DNA of 64,000 nt from NCBI GenBank assembly GCA_018223435.1, contig JAGTTO010000001.1, forward strand, positions 310,001 to 374,000, given 5' to 3'. Within the stretch, counting starts at the first letter, position 1, and every line of letters begins with the position of its first letter. The stretch is from Lachnospiraceae bacterium Marseille-Q4251 (GTDB lineage: Bacteria; Bacillota; Clostridia; Lachnospirales; Lachnospiraceae). Positions 1-7,856 of the stretch are shown in pieces. Below the pieces are notes generated by a model. The model saw only the letters and a list, made by a program, of their open reading frames with translations. It did no database searches and had not been told where the DNA came from. Made by a program: the position numbers and the translations under genes.

Positions 1-599
1 AGTGCTACCTTTGTGGTTGTCTCACACTGGTCCGATAATAGTAACGCCAGATTTGTATATAAACCGTCTTCCCCAATCAATTTGAGTGTTCGCATCTGTG
101 AAGTTCCAAGTTCAATCAACCGCTTCTGCATCTCTGCCTGAAGAGTATGAAAAGTCAATTCTTGATTCATGCTCCTACATAATTCAAAGGATCTGCCACT
201 ATTCTGAAGGATCATTTCCCGAATCCCTTCTTCCGTCATCGGTTGTGTAGAACTGCCCTTTCTTACATATACCCCGCTAGGCTTTAATCCTTTTTCCCGA
301 AGATAATATGGCCGATTTGTTCCTGTAGTCACATTAATTTCAACAACCTGCTTTCCTTCTATCTCCACCGAATTAACTCTGACAAAGGGCATTATATCCG
401 GAGCCAAAGCGTCCTTTAACGAATTTACAATCTGGAGCATCACACCATCTGGATCTTCTACACCCAAAACTTTTCCGTCTTTTCTGATGCCAACATAAAC
501 CGTACCACCTTCTGCGTTTGCAAAACCTATCACTTCTTTTCGTATGTCAGGAACATACTCTTGCTTAAACTCGATATTCTGGTTCTCAAATAATAACAT
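1..599 (-). CDS. AlbA_2 (Schlafen-type) DNA-binding domain protein, C-terminus outside window
   Basis: About 199 residues are visible and the frame runs off the left edge, so this is a 5' fragment. The N-terminus shows the pattern of the Schlafen AlbA_2 domain: ExKxE-like start (NIEFKQEYVPDI), then FANAEGGTVYVGI, a GV.D(P/D) turn and a YLREKGLKPSGVYVRKGSST block near residues 100-118. Such proteins usually continue into an ATP-binding/HATPase_c_4 or winged-helix region and are annotated as putative ATP-dependent helicases or transcriptional regulators; their function is poorly known. The start is fixed by GGAGCG a few bases upstream and by a consensus promoter at 634-662. It stands alone on the minus strand, separated from the PIN gene by a mini-gene on the other strand. 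Confidence 0.75.
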   Translation of the reverse strand, partial: MLLFENQNIEFKQEYVPDIRKEVIGFANAEGGTVYVGIRKDGKVLGVEDPDGVMLQIVNSLKDALAPDIMPFVRVNSVEIEGKQVVEINVTTGTNRPYYLREKGLKPSGVYVRKGSSTQPMTEEGIREMILQNSGRSFELCRSMNQELTFHTLQAEMQKRLIELGTSQMRTLKLIGEDGLYTNLALLLSDQCETTTKVA

Positions 600-633
600 G
601 CTACGCTCCTTTCTTTCCCATTTCTTTCTTTTT

Positions 634-662
634 ATTATAAAAAAGAAAGAAAGAAAAATCAA
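634..662 (-). promoter_or_regulatory. sigma-A promoter of the AlbA_2 gene
   Basis: On the minus strand TTGATT (657-662) and TATAAT (634-639) are separated by 17 bases of a TTTC-rich run. It sits about 35 bases upstream of the AlbA_2 start codon. Confidence 0.7.
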
Positions 663-814
663 GCCCTCTTTCTCACTTTTCACATCGCACCATCGCCATA
701 GTTTTCCAGGGTCAAAGGACTTATATTATTATTAACTCCTGACAATCAATACTATCTTTTTCTTCAAAGATTTATTATAATAAAGTAACTACAGACTTTT
801 TTGGGGGTGTGTAT

Positions 815-922
815 ATGAAGTATAGAAAAATCATCTGTATTTTTTCAGAAGACACGAATCCTTACAGCATTTCCCATATCCGCAATCTTTCCTCCATGGT
901 GTATCACTATTTAAACAACTAA
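815..922 (+). CDS. 35-residue orphan mini-gene of unknown function
   Basis: An ATG follows GGGGGTG with good spacing, and TATAAT lies at 776-781 upstream. The peptide begins MKYRKIICIFSEDTNPYS, has a short hydrophobic N-terminal patch (IICIF), one Cys, and ends VYHYLNN. A stem-loop with a T-run follows directly (934-971), so promoter, ribosome site, ORF and terminator form a self-contained unit. I do not recognise the family. It could be a small secreted or membrane-active peptide, a regulatory peptide, or the translated part of a small RNA. There is no downstream gene on this strand, so it is not an obvious leader peptide. Confidence 0.45.
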   Translation: MKYRKIICIFSEDTNPYSISHIRNLSSMVYHYLNN

Positions 923-933
923 CTTTTTATCTT

Positions 934-971
934 AAAAGCCCCGTAAGTTACTTCAATTGCGGGGCTTTTTC
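934..971 (+). terminator. intrinsic terminator after the mini-gene
   Basis: The stem GCCCCG (938-943) pairs with CGGGGC (960-965) and is followed by TTTTT. The A-run on the 5' side means it could also act for the convergent PIN gene. Confidence 0.7.
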
Positions 972-986
972 TCCGGTTTTCACCCT

Positions 987-2087
987 TTATTCTCTCACAT
1001 CTTCCGTTTCTATTAAACAATGCTCCTCCAGCACTATCTTCGTCGGAAAATCCACACACTCTTTAAGGATAACTTTCTGGTGATCTTCAACTGATGGCAG
1101 CCAGTCTGATACATCAAATGAAAGCTCCATATCAAAATCCAGAGAGTAAGTATCCTCCAACTCAACCACCGTCTGCCAGAGGTAACCTTGTTCCTCTTTA
1201 TCCCAGTAAGACTGATTTTCATCTGTAAAGTCATACCACACCTTAACTATACAGTTTACATTTACGGACACAGTGGCAATTCCACATTCAACATCAAGGA
1301 CAGAAACCTCGTACTGAATATCATCAATACTGACTACTTCCAGATCATCAATGCAGACAAATTCCTGTCTTTCTATTTCTATTTCTGCATTATCAACTAC
1401 TTCCTTCACCGCTTCGATAATTTCTTTTTCTGCCCCACCATTATCAAAAAACAATTTCAGATTTGCTGCCAGATCGTCTGTCATCGCCAGGAACTCCACA
1501 AAACTGTTTAAAGAATCATATACAATCAAGTTTTTCGGCTCTTTTGCCTTTTCTTTCACTGCTTCTCTGAAGCCCGTGTCATTTGAGATAACAACATATA
1601 ATTCCTCTTCAGACAGATTATCCATCTCCTGAATAATAGAAGCTACCGCTATTGCATCCTTGAATTCTTCCGGCTTCTTTGCTTCAAAAGGCAGCTTTTG
1701 CCCAAAATAATCCGCCATGATTGCTTCTACATTTATTCCATTGACCGATATTCTCCTACACTGACATTCCAAAAGCAATTTTTCAAATTCTTCCTTTGTT
1801 TTTTCTGCCCATTCTCCAGGATCCGGAACCTGAAGCAGTTCTTTGAAGCCTGAAATATTTTTAAATCCTGCCAGCTTTGGGTTTTTCACGGCACCGAGAA
1901 GTTCTTTTGAGGCTTTTTTCACATCCCTGACAATATGTTTCTTTACTTCCCCTTCAACTACAGAATTGATATGAAGTTCCAGTTCTTTGTTCTTTACCCT
2001 GCTCCTGATCGCAGAAAAAGCAGCATTCTGAAACGAATAATTTGCTCCGTCATATATGTTTGTGTCTATAAAAACTTTATAATGCAC
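987..2087 (-). CDS. PIN-domain protein (DUF4935-like), putative ribonuclease
   Basis: 366 residues. The N-terminus carries a PIN fold: first acidic residue in VFIDTNIYDG (D8), a central acidic helix in KDAIAVASII (about residue 145) and a third site in VISNDTGFREA (about residue 170), the usual metal-binding acidic set of PIN nucleases. The C-terminal 130 residues are acidic and look beta-rich (alternating EVSVLDVECGIATVSVNVNC), as in DUF4935 proteins. Members are predicted RNases; in vivo targets are mostly unknown. It is monocistronic with no antitoxin-like partner next to it, so a VapC-type toxin is unlikely. Domain confidence is high, cellular role unknown. Confidence 0.8.
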   Translation of the reverse strand: MHYKVFIDTNIYDGANYSFQNAAFSAIRSRVKNKELELHINSVVEGEVKKHIVRDVKKASKELLGAVKNPKLAGFKNISGFKELLQVPDPGEWAEKTKEEFEKLLLECQCRRISVNGINVEAIMADYFGQKLPFEAKKPEEFKDAIAVASIIQEMDNLSEEELYVVISNDTGFREAVKEKAKEPKNLIVYDSLNSFVEFLAMTDDLAANLKLFFDNGGAEKEIIEAVKEVVDNAEIEIERQEFVCIDDLEVVSIDDIQYEVSVLDVECGIATVSVNVNCIVKVWYDFTDENQSYWDKEEQGYLWQTVVELEDTYSLDFDMELSFDVSDWLPSVEDHQKVILKECVDFPTKIVLEEHCLIETEDVRE

Positions 2088-2183
2088 TAACTTCTCCCTC
2101 CCCTTGGCAACTTTAAACTTCCCTCAATTTTTTCTTAAAATCTTAGCAATTCACATCGTAGAACTTTTAATACTATTAAAGCG

Positions 2184-2223
2184 AGGCTGCCACTCAGCCA
2201 AAAATATTCGCTAATGCGGCAGC
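2184..2223 (-). terminator. hairpin after the UDP-FucNAc operon
   Basis: GGCTGCC and GGCAGCC form a long stem directly downstream of the last gene of the operon. The T-run on the minus strand is weak (CGCTTTAAT), so termination efficiency is uncertain. Confidence 0.4.
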
Positions 2224-2231
2224 CCCAATTT

Positions 2232-3428
2232 TTATACTTTTTCAAAAAAGGTATCCGGATGGCCCGGGTTAAAGATTTCATTACAGGTCATAACGGTTAC
2301 AAGGTCTTCGGTGTCAGAGAGATTGATAATATTATGCGTCCAGCCGGGGATCATGTAGATGGCTTCTATTTTGTCTCCGGTTACTTCAAATTCTACCAGC
2401 TCTCCTGTATTGATATTTCTTTCCTGGATCAGGCCATGGCCATGAACCACGATAAACTGCTCCCATTTAGAGTTATGCCAGTGTTGGCCTTTGGTAATGC
2501 CAGGCTTACTGATATTAATGGAAACCTGACCACAGTCTGTCGTATGTACCAGCTCAGTAAAACTTCCTCTGTCATCACAGTTCATTTTCATCGCATATTT
2601 GAACTTCTCTGCAGGGAGATAAGTCAGATAGAGTGAAAAAAGCTTCTTAGCAAAAGATCCCTCGGGCATTTTCGGCATCAAGAGACTTACCGGCTGCTGT
2701 TTGAACTCTTCCAGAAGATCTACAATTTCACCCAGAGTTGCCTTATGTGTTACCGGCACACAGCAATATCTGCCATCTTCCTTTAAAACGGTCTCCACAC
2801 CGTCAAACTCACAATGCTGTTCTTTGCCTTCCAGCAGGTCAAACATGCCTTCTACCAGATCGTCGATGTAAAGAACTTCCAGCTCTGTACTTCTGTCATT
2901 TACCGTAAAAGCTTCATCGTTGGCTACGGCCCAGCAGAATGTAGAAATCGCACTGTTATACTTTGGTCTGGAGTGGCCCATCAGATTCACAAAACGATAC
3001 ACATATACCGGTGCACCAGTCTCTTCTCCATAGGAGAAAAATAATTCTTCTCCCGCTTTTTTGCTTCTGCCATATTCACTGTTTCCAAAACGGCCAGCCA
3101 AGGTCGCCTGTACAGAAGAACTCAGCATAATACCTGCTTTGTTGTTATGCTTTTTCAAAGTATCCAGAAGCTGGGAAGCAAAGCCGAAATTTCCTTTCAT
3201 GAAATCTTCCGGATTCTCCGGACGGTTTACCCCGGCAAGGTTAAACACGAAATCTGCCTTCGCACAGTATTCATCCAGTTCCTCGTCCGTGCTGTCCAGA
3301 TCATACTCATAAATTTCATCTATGGCAATATTCGGCCTGGTTCTGTTTTTTCCATCTCTAATATTTTTCAGATTATTGCAAAGGGCGGTTCCCACCATAC
3401 CCTTTGCTCCGGTCACTAATATTTTCAT
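2232..3428 (-). CDS. capF: UDP-2-acetamido-2,6-dideoxy-hexulose reductase (CapF/WbjC/FnlB)
   Basis: 398 residues from the ATG at 3428, chosen because GGAGAAAAGG precedes it and it overlaps the stop of the upstream gene (ATGA); an ATG four codons earlier lacks a ribosome site. The N-terminal Rossmann domain starts MKILVTGAKGMVGTAL and has a YGRSKKAGE catalytic Tyr-Lys near residue 125. The C-terminal third is a cupin with a metal-site pattern (GQHWHNSKWEQFIVVHGHG). This two-domain arrangement is diagnostic of CapF, which reduces the 4-keto intermediate in UDP-N-acetyl-L-fucosamine synthesis. It is the last gene of a three-gene operon with the dehydratase and the 2-epimerase. The product would feed a surface polysaccharide. 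Confidence 0.9.
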   Translation of the reverse strand: MKILVTGAKGMVGTALCNNLKNIRDGKNRTRPNIAIDEIYEYDLDSTDEELDEYCAKADFVFNLAGVNRPENPEDFMKGNFGFASQLLDTLKKHNNKAGIMLSSSVQATLAGRFGNSEYGRSKKAGEELFFSYGEETGAPVYVYRFVNLMGHSRPKYNSAISTFCWAVANDEAFTVNDRSTELEVLYIDDLVEGMFDLLEGKEQHCEFDGVETVLKEDGRYCCVPVTHKATLGEIVDLLEEFKQQPVSLLMPKMPEGSFAKKLFSLYLTYLPAEKFKYAMKMNCDDRGSFTELVHTTDCGQVSINISKPGITKGQHWHNSKWEQFIVVHGHGLIQERNINTGELVEFEVTGDKIEAIYMIPGWTHNIINLSDTEDLVTVMTCNEIFNPGHPDTFFEKV

Positions 3429-4612
3429 CCTTTTCTCCATACCATCTTATTAACTACATTGACATAACCCTGAATGATTCTGACAACCTTCATGGATACC
3501 GTTTCATCCACATAATCCGGGCAGGGCTTTCCAAGAACACCTTTCTGCTTCATCTCAATCGCCATATCCGTCGCATTCAGAAGTTCCTTCGTGGTAATTC
3601 CGGCCAGAATAAAATCACCTGCTTCCAGTGCTTCCGGTCTCTCTGTAGAAGTACGAATGCAGACAGCTGCAATCGGATGGCCAATGCTCAGATAAAAACT
3701 GCTCTCCTCCGGCAGGGTTCCGCTGTCGCTAACAATTGCCAGCGCATTCATCTGCAGGCAGTTATAATCATTGAAACCAAGAGGCTCATTTACCCGGACA
3801 CGCGGGTCCAGCTTAAAACCACTCTTTTCCAGTCTGTTCTTGCTCCTCGGATGGCAGGAATAAAGAATCGGCATATCATACTTCTCCGCCAGTGCATTGA
3901 TTGCGGTAAAAAGGCTGGTGAAATTCTTCTCGGTATCAATATTTTCCTCTCTGTGGGCGCTGAGCAGAATGTATTTGTTTTTCTCAAGTCCCAGACGATT
4001 CAACACATCAGAAGCTTCAATTTTTTCCAGATTTCCTCGCAGTACCTCTGCCATCGGAGAACCGGTCATATAGGTTCTCTCTTTAGGAAGGCCGGTGTCT
4101 GCCAGATACTTGCGGGCAAATTCGGAATAGCATAAATTCACATCAGAAATTACATCTACAATTCTTCTGTTTGTCTCCTCAGGAAGGCACTCATCCTTGC
4201 ATCTGTTACCAGCTTCCATATGAAACAGCGGAATATGAAGCCGTTTTGCTGAAATTGCAGAAAGACAGGAATTAGTATCTCCAAGCACCAGATAACCATC
4301 CGGATTCAGCTCACTCAGGAGTTCGTAACTTCTTCCAAGAATGTTACCACAGGTCACGCCCAGGTTCTCGCCTACAACCGGCACCAGAATATCCGGACCA
4401 AACTTCCCTGCATTATTTTTCAGCTCAAAATCCTCCCAGAAAACTGTAGACAGATTTTTGTCCCAGTTCTGATTGTAGTAAATAACACAGGTATCAAAAT
4501 ACTCTCTGCATCTCTTAATCACAGCTGCCAGACGGATAATCTCCGGACGGGTTCCAAGTCCGATACACAGCTTTGTTCTTCCATTATTCTTCCAGGTAAA
4601 ATTGTGTTCCAT
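3425..4612 (-). CDS. capG: UDP-N-acetylglucosamine 2-epimerase family enzyme (CapG/WbjD/FnlC)
   Basis: 395 residues, the usual size for non-hydrolysing UDP-GlcNAc 2-epimerases. Landmarks: GLGTRPEIIRLAAVI at the N-terminus, GDTNSCLSA, FHMEAGNRCKDECLPEETNR (the conserved HxEAG..PEE.NR motif), LLSAHREENID, and VSDSGTLPEESSFY. Its position between the 4,6-dehydratase and CapF indicates the WbjD role: C2 epimerisation of the UDP-2-acetamido-2,6-dideoxy-L-talose intermediate to UDP-L-FucNAc, rather than ManNAc formation. GGAGGAAAT precedes the ATG. It overlaps the next gene by four bases, indicating translational coupling. Confidence 0.9.
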   Translation of the reverse strand: MEHNFTWKNNGRTKLCIGLGTRPEIIRLAAVIKRCREYFDTCVIYYNQNWDKNLSTVFWEDFELKNNAGKFGPDILVPVVGENLGVTCGNILGRSYELLSELNPDGYLVLGDTNSCLSAISAKRLHIPLFHMEAGNRCKDECLPEETNRRIVDVISDVNLCYSEFARKYLADTGLPKERTYMTGSPMAEVLRGNLEKIEASDVLNRLGLEKNKYILLSAHREENIDTEKNFTSLFTAINALAEKYDMPILYSCHPRSKNRLEKSGFKLDPRVRVNEPLGFNDYNCLQMNALAIVSDSGTLPEESSFYLSIGHPIAAVCIRTSTERPEALEAGDFILAGITTKELLNATDMAIEMKQKGVLGKPCPDYVDETVSMKVVRIIQGYVNVVNKMVWRKG

Positions 4613-4643
4613 TTTTCTATTTCCTCCAGCGGGATCTCCGTTC

Positions 4644-5678
4644 TCAGTCTTCTGCCAGTCTCTCCTGAATATAAGCCAGTTTGGAAATGGTCTCTTTTGT
4701 CTCTTCCAGATTCAGAAGCTTCGTATTGTTGCTGTTAAACTCAGTCAGGGTATTTCTCTTTGCATCTCCGTCCTTGAAATACTTATCATAGTTCAGACCA
4801 CGGTTGTCTGCCGGTACACGATAGAAATTACCCATATCAATTGCCTTCGCACATTCTTCATTTGTCAGTAAAGTCTCATACATCTTTTCTCCATGACGGA
4901 TACCAATTACTTTGATTTCTTCTTTCTTGCCGCCAAAGAGTTCGCATACGGCCTCTGCCTGGGTCTGAATTGTGCAGGCCGGTGCTTTCATAATCAGAAG
5001 ATCTCCATTCTGTCCATTTTCAAATGCAAAAAGAACAAGGTCAACAGCCTCATCCAGAGACATGATAAAACGGGTCATGGAAGGTTCTGTAACAGTGATC
5101 GGATTTCCAGCCTTGATCTGATCGATCCAGAGAGGAATAACGGAGCCGCGGGAACACATAACATTTCCATAACGGGTGCAGCAAATCTTTGTTTTTCCGG
5201 ACATACGGCTCTTTGCAACGGCTACTTTTTCTTCGATGGCTTTTGTAATACCCATGGCATTGATCGGATAAGCTGCTTTATCTGTAGAAAGGCAGATCAC
5301 AGCCTCCACTCCTTCTTCAATAGCTGCCGTGAGCACATTATCGGTTCCAACTACATTTGTTTTTACTGCTTCCATCGGGAAGAACTCACAGGAGGGCACC
5401 TGTTTCAGAGCAGCTGCATGAAAGATATAATCAACACCGTGCATCGCATTCTTACAAGACTGAAGATCCCGCACGTCTCCGATATAGAATTTGATCTTAT
5501 CAGCCACTTCCGGCATTTTTGCCTGATATTCATGACGCATGTCATCCTGCTTCTTCTCATCACGGGAAAAGATACGAATCTCTCCAATATCTGTTTTCAG
5601 AAAACGATTCAGAACTGCATTTCCAAAAGAACCGGTTCCTCCGGTAATCATCAGTGTTTTGTTGGTGAATAAACTCAT
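4644..5678 (-). CDS. capE: UDP-GlcNAc 4,6-dehydratase, 5-epimerising (CapE/WbjB/FnlA)
   Basis: 344 residues, an extended SDR fold. GGTGSFGNAVLNRFL near residue 13 is the nucleotide-binding glycine motif and STDKAAYPINAMGITK near residue 130 carries the active-site region, with Met-Gly-Ile-Thr-Lys in place of the usual YxxxK as in FlaA1/CapE enzymes. It performs the first step of UDP-L-FucNAc synthesis. It is the promoter-proximal gene of the operon, with an extended -10 element upstream. PseB-type dehydratases are the main alternative, but the two downstream genes decide for the FucNAc pathway. Confidence 0.9.
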   Translation of the reverse strand: MSLFTNKTLMITGGTGSFGNAVLNRFLKTDIGEIRIFSRDEKKQDDMRHEYQAKMPEVADKIKFYIGDVRDLQSCKNAMHGVDYIFHAAALKQVPSCEFFPMEAVKTNVVGTDNVLTAAIEEGVEAVICLSTDKAAYPINAMGITKAIEEKVAVAKSRMSGKTKICCTRYGNVMCSRGSVIPLWIDQIKAGNPITVTEPSMTRFIMSLDEAVDLVLFAFENGQNGDLLIMKAPACTIQTQAEAVCELFGGKKEEIKVIGIRHGEKMYETLLTNEECAKAIDMGNFYRVPADNRGLNYDKYFKDGDAKRNTLTEFNSNNTKLLNLEETKETISKLAYIQERLAED

Positions 5679-5743
5679 TTCTTTTATCTCCTTTTTCCTC
5701 TAAAAGCTGAACTTTTTCGAATCTTTCATTCTTATCGCGTACT

Positions 5744-5752
5744 ATTATAGCA
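5744..5752 (-). promoter_or_regulatory. extended -10 promoter of the UDP-FucNAc operon
   Basis: TGCTATAAT on the minus strand about 65 bases before the capE start. No good -35 lies 17 bases upstream, which fits an extended -10 promoter. Confidence 0.5.
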
Positions 5753-5807
5753 CATGTTTCGCCTGTGGGAAAGATTTCCTGGGCTTATCTTTTCATTTTT
5801 TTAATTA

Positions 5808-6305
5808 TCAATGCCATTTTCTGGCCTCTATTACCTCTCCGGCTTCTATTTTTGACAAAGTTTTTACCCTGTTTTCACCTTTTACAATGGCTCCCAGACA
5901 AATATGTACGCCCTCTTCTATGATACAGCCATGATCTACAACAGCAGCAAGGTTAATGATACATCCCTTTTCAACCACCGTATCTGTGTTAACGACTGCA
6001 TGAGGAAGAATAACTGTTCCAGGATAAATTGATGCTTTTGGGCTTATATAAGCCGTCGAATGAATCAACGTGGCCAGCCTGCCGCCTGCCTTCTCTATTC
6101 TTTTTATCCACTCCATCCGAAATTCGTTATTTCCGAAAGCCGGAATAAATTCTGTATTTTCTTCAAGATAATCCACAAATGACGCCAGAGGCCGTTCAGC
6201 AATACTGTCATCAAGAACTGTAATTGCCGTATAACCCAGCTGTTCTGCTATGTCTCTGACCGTATTTCCGTAACCGCCCGCTCCAAGGATTACTAATTTA
6301 TTCAT
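5808..6305 (-). CDS. NeuD/PglD-type sugar O/N-acyltransferase
   Basis: 165 residues, somewhat shorter than the usual 200-215. The N-terminal half is the Rossmann-like PglD domain (MNKLVILGAGGYGNTVRDIAE). The C-terminal half is a left-handed beta-helix of hexapeptide repeats (ISPKASIYPGTVILPHAVVN, then GCIINLAAVVDHGCIIEEGVHI with the catalytic-type His). The last turns of the helix are replaced by a short tail, so it may be a compact variant. Its position just upstream of the FucNAc operon, same strand, suggests sugar-nucleotide or glycan acetylation, but the substrate cannot be read from sequence. Confidence 0.75.
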   Translation of the reverse strand: MNKLVILGAGGYGNTVRDIAEQLGYTAITVLDDSIAERPLASFVDYLEENTEFIPAFGNNEFRMEWIKRIEKAGGRLATLIHSTAYISPKASIYPGTVILPHAVVNTDTVVEKGCIINLAAVVDHGCIIEEGVHICLGAIVKGENRVKTLSKIEAGEVIEARKWH

Positions 6306-6390
6306 TGTCTCTACCTCATTTCCATTTCAAAATTTAAGCCGCCCCAAAAAGGACGGCTTAATCAAAAAGTAAGGTACGGATAATTACCCG

Positions 6391-6540
6391 TTATTTAATT
6401 GCCCCTACTTTTCTCAATCTTTCTCTTGCTTTATTTATAGCGTCTGTATAATCTCCTATAGGTTTCTGTGATTTTTTTAATATTTCTTGTGCTGTTTTTC
6501 CTGATACTACCATAATGGGACTTGGCGAATTATTGTACAT
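6391..6540 (-). CDS. 49-residue partner of the GNAT protein, unknown function
   Basis: The start ATG at 6540 has a strong ribosome site (TTAGGAGG) lying inside the end of the upstream GNAT gene, and the two frames overlap by 11 bases. The peptide starts MYNNSPSPIMVVSGKTAQEI and ends in a basic helix (INKARERLRKVGAIK). A longer reading of the same frame to 6618 lacks a ribosome site. Small size, basic charge and translational coupling resemble an antitoxin or accessory subunit, although antitoxins usually precede GNAT toxins. I do not recognise a family. Confidence 0.6.
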   Translation of the reverse strand: MYNNSPSPIMVVSGKTAQEILKKSQKPIGDYTDAINKARERLRKVGAIK

Positions 6541-7195
6541 AAGCATTCCTCCTAACCACTTCAAATAATATTGATTCAACTTCTTCAAACATAAATCTAC
6601 AATCCCCTGCATAATCACAATGGAGAGCCCTTACATCTGATAGCATCGGAACAATATCTTCCGCATCATCTTTCATTGTTCTAAATCCCATTTTTCTGTA
6701 TGCTTCTATTACTTTGGGATTATTATATGCATGCAATACAAGATAAGAAAAATTTATTTGTGATGAAAGCACTGCAACAATGTCGCAAATGTATTCATAA
6801 AATATACCATTACCTATTCCTTTGTTGTTATGTCCATGATCCTCAAGCCATTTCAAATAAACATCGTTTAATGCAAAATGCTCCAGTTCTACACAAGAAA
6901 TAATTTTTTCAACATCTTTCTCCTGTGTATGTTCTGGATTTGCTTTTTCATATGGCTTAATAACCATACAAGTCGTAATCAGTGTAAAATAGCCAACTAT
7001 CATCTGAATGTCTGTATTCCAGACTATATATGGTTTTTTCTGACCATTGTAATCCCTAACAATAAAATTTTCCAGTGCTGGAACCCTGTCACACTTAAAT
7101 GCACTCATCATCTTAGATCCGGCATTTTTTCCAACATTAGCAAAAAATGAATCTATAAACTGAACTTTAATATTATCTTTTATGATACTATCCAT
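6530..7195 (-). CDS. GNAT-fold N-acetyltransferase
   Basis: 221 residues. The central to C-terminal part shows GNAT features: beta-strand VELEHFALNDVYLKW, the acetyl-CoA loop region GHNNKGIGNGIFYEYI, then FSYLVLHAYNNPKVIEAYRKMGFRTM, which is the typical strand-helix-(x)YxxxGF ending. The N-terminal 90 residues are family-specific (CDRVPALENFIVRDYNGQKK). It forms a two-gene unit with the overlapping 49-residue ORF. It could be a metabolic or tRNA-acetylating toxin; nothing in sequence alone decides. The AT-rich composition differs from the housekeeping genes to the right. Confidence 0.7.
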   Translation of the reverse strand: MDSIIKDNIKVQFIDSFFANVGKNAGSKMMSAFKCDRVPALENFIVRDYNGQKKPYIVWNTDIQMIVGYFTLITTCMVIKPYEKANPEHTQEKDVEKIISCVELEHFALNDVYLKWLEDHGHNNKGIGNGIFYEYICDIVAVLSSQINFSYLVLHAYNNPKVIEAYRKMGFRTMKDDAEDIVPMLSDVRALHCDYAGDCRFMFEEVESILFEVVRRNAYVQ

Positions 7196-7414
7196 AGCTT
7201 CTTTAGTAAATAAACTACTATTATTTGTATTTTAAGAATTTTTATTTCCTATATCTTTTCTGACTTCTATTATACTATATACTATCATATTTTGCAATCA
7301 CTTTTCCCAATATGTTCAGATTATGGTTTTCACTCTTCTCCTCACACAGAAATCACACCGGCTGCCTCCTTCAGCAAAATCCGCATTTTATAATATTCGA
7401 TGTTTGCTTCTCTC

Positions 7415-7711
7415 TCAATTTTTTAAATTCTCAGCCTCTTCTCTCAGCCTGGCATATTTTGCAAAACAGTACTTCCTGTCACTGACTTCTTTATAAGCTT
7501 CAAAACTATCATCAATTATTTCGGCGTTATACATAGCATACACAATCTTACTACCTGTATTATCTCCTATTCCTGGGATTGTATTGGTCCATAAATCTTT
7601 CTTTAATGTCTCACGCAGTATACCTATATTATAAATTCCCGCATTCACTAAAAGTCTTGCATGGTTCGCAGATATGCCAGGTAACGCACTTGGACTTTGA
7701 AATAGTGACAT
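7415..7711 (-). pseudogene. helix-hairpin-helix protein fragment truncated by IS605 insertion
   Basis: 98 codons. The start ATG and following TCA fall within the right end of the IS element, so the native 5' part is missing. What remains holds two helix-hairpin-helix-like motifs (LPGISANHARLLVNAGI and TIPGIGDNTGSKIVYAM) and a charged helical C-terminus. These are typical non-specific DNA-binding turns. The upstream flank beyond the IS (9470-9540) does not give an evident continuation, so either the 5' part was deleted or the ORF is only decorated by the IS end. Function unknown. Confidence 0.5.
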
Positions 7712-7856
7712 GCTCCCACCACTTAAATCTTACGATTTTGAAGTGGGGGCTTCCTGCTCGATTGCCTTTTAAGGCAAAGCTAAAACAGGCTATCCCCGCG
7801 TGTCCCGCGGTTTTGTTTTTTATCTTCATCCGGTTACGGATTTTTTTCTTGTGCCG
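7712..7856 (-). ncRNA. putative omega/reRNA scaffold at the IS605 right end
   Basis: The 145 bases after the tnpB stop contain several stems (for example GCCTTAAAAGGC and CCCCACTTC...GTGGTGGG) and end at the transposon boundary. By analogy with known TnpB systems the guide RNA scaffold comes from this right-end region and its 5' part overlaps the tnpB 3' end, while the guide is the flanking DNA. Inference from position and structure only. Confidence 0.45.

Noticed and set aside
5744..5800. standard -35 element for the FucNAc operon
   Set aside because: The bases 17 upstream of the -10 are TTTCCC; an extended -10 explains the promoter better.
7196..7414. gene remnant (REANIEYYKMRILLKEA) between the GNAT and HhH ORFs
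   Set aside because: Only about 23 codons are readable, without start or ribosome site; too weak to call.
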